Source: Kibdelosporangium banguiense
Lineage (GTDB): Bacteria > Actinomycetota > Actinomycetes > Mycobacteriales > Pseudonocardiaceae
DNA length: 64,000 nucleotides
Direction of reading: 5' to 3'
NCBI RefSeq assembly: GCF_017876405.1
Contig: NZ_JAGINW010000001.1
Coordinates: 1,501,203-1,565,202, forward strand
Below the pieces are notes generated by a model that did not search any database, had not been told where the DNA came from, and saw only the letters and a list, made by a program, of their open reading frames with translations. Both the position numbers and the translations under genes were made by a program. Below are positions 60,056 to 64,000 of this stretch, in pieces; within the stretch, counting starts at the first letter, position 1, and each line of letters starts with the position of its first letter.

Positions 60056-61503
60056 ACACCTCGCTCAACGCCGAACGCCGCACCCTCGACCTTTCAGCCG
60101 CCGCCTGCTCAGTGTGCGACATTCTGGTCATCGGCGGCGGCGTCACCGGCGCCGGAGTCGCGCTGGACGCTGCCTCCCGTGGGCTCTCCGTGGTGCTGAT
60201 CGAGGCCCATGACCTGGCTTTCGGGACATCCCGGTGGTCAAGCAAGCTCATCCACGGCGGCCTGCGGTACCTGGCGCAGGGCGACGTGGGGCTCGCCTAC
60301 GAGAGCGCGGTCGAACGCGGCATCATCATGACCCGGACGGCTCCGCATCTGACTCGGGCGCTGCCTCAGCTCATTCCTTTGTATTCAGGCAGTTCCCCGG
60401 CATTGGCGTTGACCGGACTACGCGCCGGCGACATACTGCGGCGTTTGGCCCGTACTCCGTCCTCACTGTTGCCTCGTCCCCGGCGCATTCCTGCCGCTGA
60501 GGCTTTGGCCTTGGCGCCGGGTTTGCGTCGCGCCGGTTTGCGCGGCGGTTTACTTTCGTATGACGGACAGTTGGTCGACGACGCCCGCTTTGTCGTCGCC
60601 CTGGCGCGGACCGCTGCGGGGTATGGCGCCCGGATTCTGACCCGGGTCAAGGCTTTGTCCGTGGACGGCAGCGGCGCCGTCGTCCTGGATTCCCTGAGCG
60701 GAACGTCTTTCGACATCCGAGCGCGTCGCGTCATCAATGCGACAGGAGTGTGGGCCGGTCAGCTCGAGCCTTCCGTGCGGCTGCGGCCTTCTCTCGGCTC
60801 ACACATCGTCGTGGCCGGTTCCGCCTCCACCGCGTTGACCGTTCCCGTTCCGGGCGCACGCAACCGTTTCGTGCTCGTATTGCCTCAGTTGGATGGACGC
60901 GTTTACATCGGCCTTACTGACGAACCCGTTTCGGGGCCTCTTCCCGATGTTCCCGTCGTACCTTCGGCTGACATCGACTTCTTGCTGTCGATCGCTTCTT
61001 CCGTTCTGGAACGCCCTCTGAGCCACGTCGACGTTTTGGGGTCGTACGCGGGTTTGCGGCCACTGCTCGACGCTCCCGGCTCCAGCTCGGACATTTCCCG
61101 CCGGCACGCGGTGCTGACCTCACCTTCCGGCGTCATCACCATCGTCGGCGGCAAATTCACCACCTACCGCCGCATGGCCTCCGACGCAGTCGACGCAACC
61201 AACCTGACTGCAACTTCCGCCCGCACCAAGAACATCCCTCTGGTCGGCGCCGCTTCCCGCACCGCACTGGGCCAAATCCCCGCCCCAGCCCGCCTCATCG
61301 CCAAATACGGAACCGAGGCAGTCAAGGTCGCCGCCCTCGATCCATCCCCTCTGCACCCGTCACTAACCGTCGGCGAAGTCACCTGGGCGCTCGAACACGA
61401 AGGAGCCCTCGACGCCTCCGACATCCTCGAACGACGCACCCGCATCGCCCTCATCCCCACCGAAGCCGAACCCTTGACCCAACTCGTGAACGCCCTCGTG
61501 TGA
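60052..61503 (+). CDS. Glycerol-3-phosphate dehydrogenase/oxidase (GlpD family)
   Basis: A 483-residue FAD enzyme that oxidises sn-glycerol 3-phosphate to DHAP at the membrane. The FAD motif is DILVIGGGVTGAGVALDAASRGLSVVLIE, followed by SRWSSKLIHGGLRYLAQGDVGL with substrate Arg residues, and the C-terminal VLGSYAGLRPLL and GVITIVGGKFTTYRRMA. It is somewhat shorter than GlpD (often 500-570 residues) because the C-terminal cap is reduced. Codon third positions in the middle of the gene are richer in T than in its neighbours. ATGA-coupled to tetR. Confidence 0.9.
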   Translation: MNTSLNAERRTLDLSAAACSVCDILVIGGGVTGAGVALDAASRGLSVVLIEAHDLAFGTSRWSSKLIHGGLRYLAQGDVGLAYESAVERGIIMTRTAPHLTRALPQLIPLYSGSSPALALTGLRAGDILRRLARTPSSLLPRPRRIPAAEALALAPGLRRAGLRGGLLSYDGQLVDDARFVVALARTAAGYGARILTRVKALSVDGSGAVVLDSLSGTSFDIRARRVINATGVWAGQLEPSVRLRPSLGSHIVVAGSASTALTVPVPGARNRFVLVLPQLDGRVYIGLTDEPVSGPLPDVPVVPSADIDFLLSIASSVLERPLSHVDVLGSYAGLRPLLDAPGSSSDISRRHAVLTSPSGVITIVGGKFTTYRRMASDAVDATNLTATSARTKNIPLVGAASRTALGQIPAPARLIAKYGTEAVKVAALDPSPLHPSLTVGEVTWALEHEGALDASDILERRTRIALIPTEAEPLTQLVNALV

Positions 61504-61732
61504 GCTCCTTTGGTCGTCCCTGGCATTGACCTGTTTGACGGACAGCCCTCCCTCGATGTCGCCCCGCTACCTCAAACCTTTGCCCTTCCAGGCAACTCCC
61601 CCTCCACCGCGTGTCCCGTCCCTCCCCTGTGTCCACCTCACCACTCGTCGTCCACTCCTCCGCCGCACCATTAGCCCATCCAAGTGATCCCGGTGCGAAC
61701 GGCCCTTTCGCGCGTGTTCTCTTCTTGAAAAC

Positions 61733-61795
61733 CCCTGCTCACCCGCAATCCCTTGTAGACTGGAGCAGGGCCGCCCCCCAGTGGCGGGTGGGGGC
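61733..61795. repeat. Double-hairpin structured element
   Basis: The first stem is CCCTGCTC/GAGCAGGG (61733-61740 and 61763-61770). Its loop contains GCAATCCCTTG. A second stem, GCCCCC/GGGGGC (61773-61778 and 61790-61795), follows immediately. A related motif (GGGATTGCAGGGGATTGC) lies in another intergenic region near 10877-10894. It may be a dispersed intergenic repeat or a terminator pair. Confidence 0.4.
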
Positions 61796-62317
61796 TGTCT
61801 ACTTATGTAAGGGCTGAGCGGGTTCGTATTTGCGCTGGTCAGGGCTGGTTTGCGCGAGGGCTTGGGCGCTGGTGATTGTGGGGTCTTTTTCTTGGGAGAG
61901 ATTGTGCCCTGCCGGGCGGGCAAACCTCCCTCAGATGAGGACGGAAAAGCGGTTCGTGCCCCCACCCTCGGTCGGCCTGCCCCAGGGTAACCAACACAAG
62001 CCCAGGACACCGCACGCTTCCGACCGCCGGCGCCCCCAGTGTTGATGCATTTCCCTGAAAAGCGACACCAGTTCGGGCCGGGTTCCGCTCGGGGGGCGCC
62101 AACCCGGCACGCCCGACCTTCAAACTCGGCAACCGCGCTCACGTCCCGCCCGGGGGCGCCAATCGGGGCTCTCACTTTTAGCTCGCCACCCGGCTCCATT
62201 ACGACCTGGGCCGCTGACCCGGGCTCGGGCCTTCGTCTTGGCAACCGGCGCGCTTTTCGCGCGGAGGCGCTGACCGGGCTCGCCAGGATGTCCAAGCCTT
62301 AGCGAGACTGTGGAGGT

Positions 62318-62344
62318 GGCCGTTCCGGTTGGGTGGGAACGGCC
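62318..62344. terminator. Hairpin downstream of the type VII substrate operon
   Basis: GGCCGTTCC and GGAACGGCC form a perfect 9-bp stem around a 9-base loop, 17 bases past the leftward stop at 62362. Confidence 0.65.
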
Positions 62345-62361
62345 TCTTCTCCTGGAGTTTG

Positions 62362-63156
62362 TCAGTGGGTGTAGCGGATTGCTGGGCGGGGTTGTTGTTT
62401 CTGGGTTGTTGTGCCTTTGGCTTGAGCGGCTAGTTGTTCGACTAGGGCCTTGACTGACTTGATGATCTGGACGACCTTGACGATGAGTTGGAGGACTTTT
62501 TGCATTGATTGAAGCAGTTTGATGAGTTTGCCGAGCAGTTTCTGGGCTGTGGTGATCGCGGTCTGGACTATCTGGACGATGGCTGTGGCGATGCTGGCGC
62601 CGAATGTCGCCCAGGAGGCGGCCAGGGCTTGGATGATCTGCATGATGATCTTCTGAACCGCTTGGGAGATCAGGTCCATGACCATTTTGCGGACTTCGGC
62701 CACTAGTTGGCCTACGCCGGTTATGGCTGCGGAGAGGCCTGTGCTGGCGCGGGCGAAGGCTTCGAGGCTGTCGGCGTGGGTCGCGCTGGTCGAGCGGTAG
62801 CCGTTGGCTGCTGCGCCTTGCCATTGGGTGGTTTGCGAGACCGATGTTTCTCGATATTGGGCCGCTGTGGCGGCCATCTGGGTTCCGGCGGCGGTCCAGG
62901 TGGCGGCGGTGGTTTTGATGGATTCGGGGTTGCCCAGGAGGATGTCGAACGGTTCGCGTAGGAACGAGATGTGTTCGACGGCCCAGCTGAAGCCCGCGCT
63001 GCTGATCGCGCCTAACGGGTCTCCGGAGATTCCGATGACGTCCAGTGCTGTGCTGGCGATTCCGCCCGCCGCGGAGAGCCAGTCGCCTTGCTCGATCGCC
63101 GCGACTGTTCCCTTCACGTCGTGCAGCAGGGCTGTTCCCGATTTGTTCTCGGTCAC
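62362..63156 (-). CDS. WXG100-like type VII secretion substrate with helical C-terminal region
   Basis: A 264-residue all-helical protein. The WxG turn is in QTTQWQGAAANGYRSTS at about 112-120, between two helices as in WXG100/LXG-type substrates. A long Ile/Val/Leu-rich helical C-terminus (KMVMDLISQAVQKIIMQIIQALAASW and IVQTAITTAQKLLGKLIKLLQSM) resembles PPE-like or membrane-active tails. It ends with a Lys/Gln-rich basic tail. The ATG overlaps the stop of the preceding gene as ATGA. No ESX core gene is visible, but the window ends nearby. Confidence 0.8.
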   Translation of the reverse strand: MTENKSGTALLHDVKGTVAAIEQGDWLSAAGGIASTALDVIGISGDPLGAISSAGFSWAVEHISFLREPFDILLGNPESIKTTAATWTAAGTQMAATAAQYRETSVSQTTQWQGAAANGYRSTSATHADSLEAFARASTGLSAAITGVGQLVAEVRKMVMDLISQAVQKIIMQIIQALAASWATFGASIATAIVQIVQTAITTAQKLLGKLIKLLQSMQKVLQLIVKVVQIIKSVKALVEQLAAQAKGTTTQKQQPRPAIRYTH

Positions 63157-63455
63157 GGGGTCTCCTTGGCGAACACGCTCGCGCGCCGGCGGTCGATGCT
63201 TTGGTAGGCGTTGGCTGTGGTGATCAGGCCGGAGTTGACGTCTGTCACGGTCTGCGCGGCTTTGCCGAGCGCTTCCTTGGCCTCCGTCGAGGCTTGCAGG
63301 ATGGCCATCGCCAGGAATTGGCCGAACAGGCCGAACGCGTCACCGCTCAACACCGCCTGCGCGGTGGCCGCGGCGTTGCGGGCGTCGTTGGCCATGTCGG
63401 CCACCGTGGTGGCGTGTTCGAGCAATTGGTCGATCTGGACGTCGAACGAATCCAT
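63153..63455 (-). CDS. ESX-type secretion target (EspC/DUF2580-like)
   Basis: A 100-residue helical-hairpin protein, starting FDVQIDQLLEHATTVADMANDARNAAATAQAVLSGDAFGLFGQFL, the pattern of DUF2580/EspC-like type VII targets. The second helix (AAQTVTDVNSGLITTANAYQSIDRR) carries a Tyr near the family Y-x-x-x-D/E secretion signal position (YQSID). It is coupled to the WXG100-like gene and follows the YbaB-like gene by 13 bases. Confidence 0.8.
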   Translation of the reverse strand: MDSFDVQIDQLLEHATTVADMANDARNAAATAQAVLSGDAFGLFGQFLAMAILQASTEAKEALGKAAQTVTDVNSGLITTANAYQSIDRRRASVFAKETP

Positions 63456-63468
63456 TGCCTGCCCCTCG

Positions 63469-63909
63469 TTACTTGATCAGGTCCGGTGGGTTGTCGAAGT
63501 AGTCGTCGTCCGCGCGGGTGTCGCGCTTTGCCATGGGTTGCTCTTCTTGGACGTCGGCCACCGGCATCCGGCTCCGTACGAAATCAAGCGCTTCGCCCTC
63601 GCCGACGAACTCGCGCATGGTGTCGATCACCTTGCTGCTGACGTCCGCCTGTGCCTGCTGGGTGACCCGCATGATCAGACGGGCGAGCTGTTCCGGTTCG
63701 ATGTCGCGCACACCCGGGCGCAGCACCAGCTCGGTGGTGGCGCCGCTGGCGTTCACGCGCACGGTCACCTGGCCGTCGGGTGAGCTCGCCGACCCGCCTA
63801 TCTGCCGGAGCGCCTGGTCGGTCTGTTCGGCCTTGGCGGCGGCCTGTTTGAGGGTTTCGTCATACTGGGCGAGCCACTGTTGGGGGTTCAATGGTCCATC
63901 CTGGATCAT
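63469..63909 (-). CDS. YbaB/EbfC family nucleoid-associated-like protein
   Basis: A 146-residue YbaB-fold protein: a long first helix (NPQQWLAQYDETLKQAAAKAEQTDQALRQIGGS), then SPDGQVTVRVNASGATTELVLRPGVRDIEPEQLARLIMRVTQQAQADV. A flexible acidic tail (KRDTRADDDYFDNPPDLIK) follows. YbaB-like genes are common in actinobacterial ESX loci (EspL type), consistent with the next two genes. The ATG at 63909 gives the family start; a longer frame to 63978 has no support. Confidence 0.82.
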   Translation of the reverse strand: MIQDGPLNPQQWLAQYDETLKQAAAKAEQTDQALRQIGGSASSPDGQVTVRVNASGATTELVLRPGVRDIEPEQLARLIMRVTQQAQADVSSKVIDTMREFVGEGEALDFVRSRMPVADVQEEQPMAKRDTRADDDYFDNPPDLIK

Positions 63910-64000
63910 GGGGCCGAATGTAGCCCGCACCCTGGTTGTTCGCGGCAAAGTGACCGAGTCGAGACCTCCTCTGCGCATGCGGTTCAGACCAGCCTGGATA

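Larger units (their letters stand above)
61504..62361. other. 858-bp intergenic region without a supported gene
   Basis: The region begins with a C/T-rich strand, then holds a double-hairpin element (61733-61795), two similar modules centred on GGGGCGCCAA (near 62094 and 62153) and a terminator at 62318-62344. Long open frames run on the minus strand, but they have no ribosome-binding site, low-complexity composition (Arg/Pro/Gly-rich) and no family match, so they are not called. Confidence 0.5.

Noticed and set aside
61741..61860. Possible tRNA gene
   Set aside because: GGTTCG-like text near 61819 lacks a complementary acceptor stem, anticodon arm and D-loop.
61567..62295. 242-codon minus-strand frame in the 858-bp gap
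   Set aside because: Low-complexity Arg/Pro/Gly composition, no ribosome-binding site, and it runs through hairpin elements.

Overview
This window is high-GC actinomycete DNA, most probably from a Pseudonocardiales-type organism (Amycolatopsis/Kibdelosporangium-like). That is an inference from gene content: an AfsR/SARP regulator, two mycothiol-linked DinB-fold proteins, an actinobacterial-type integration host factor, DUF4232 and DUF3558-like lipoproteins, type VII secretion substrates and many GTG starts. No rRNA, tRNA, CRISPR array or intact insertion sequence was seen.

Layout. 1-6.2 kb: end of a hydrolase gene, a glyoxalase-fold ring-cleaving dioxygenase, Tex, a Thg1-like 3'-5' nucleotidyltransferase, a LacI regulator and a small SANT/Myb-like protein. 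6.9-12.2 kb: a 1,002-residue SARP/AfsR regulator, a small membrane protein and an orphan sensor kinase. 12.3-27.1 kb: a long leftward run of catabolic genes made of a five-gene oligopeptide-type ABC importer, aldehyde dehydrogenase, SDR, amidase and TIGR03084-type DinB protein, then a 285-bp gap, then an AtuA-family protein and both subunits of a biotin-dependent acyl-CoA carboxylase. A divergent FCD-type GntR regulator with a near-ideal FadR-type operator stands at its head. 28-31.9 kb: a methyltransferase and a four-gene ABC transporter/two-component operon. 31.9-42.1 kb: SDR, asparaginase, FadD15-like acyl-CoA synthetase, a substrate-binding/VWA fusion, a PucR regulator, a membrane protein, a DinB protein and a MocR regulator coupled to a lipoprotein.

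42.2-45.2 kb is a small, visibly less GC-rich accessory stretch between strong hairpins. It holds two small leftward ORFs, an XRE/TPR regulator split by a single in-frame TGA, and a YdcF protein. The regulator is preceded by three TGCACT repeats at exact 11-bp intervals. 45.2-49.7 kb: PhzF, isochorismate synthase, an actinobacterial IHF with a TTG start and a second acyl-CoA synthetase. 49.9-57.9 kb: a Tat-exported metallophosphoesterase, PadR, a C39-like secreted protease, a QorB/HxlR pair coupled to a tandem GGCT-fold protein, and three envelope proteins. 57.9-61.5 kb: an alkyl-DHAP-synthase-like flavoprotein divergent from a TetR-GlpD pair, with a palindrome over the shared start region. 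62.4-63.9 kb: two type VII substrates and a YbaB-like protein.

How it fits together: the 12-27 kb block reads as import, amide hydrolysis, alcohol and aldehyde oxidation, and carboxylation of a branched acyl-CoA. Its substrate is unknown. The ABC importer genes and many neighbouring pairs share ATGA or GTGA stop/start overlaps, so much of the window is organised as translationally coupled operons. Candidate operators were found beside the GntR, AtuA, MocR, XRE, PadR, HxlR and TetR genes.
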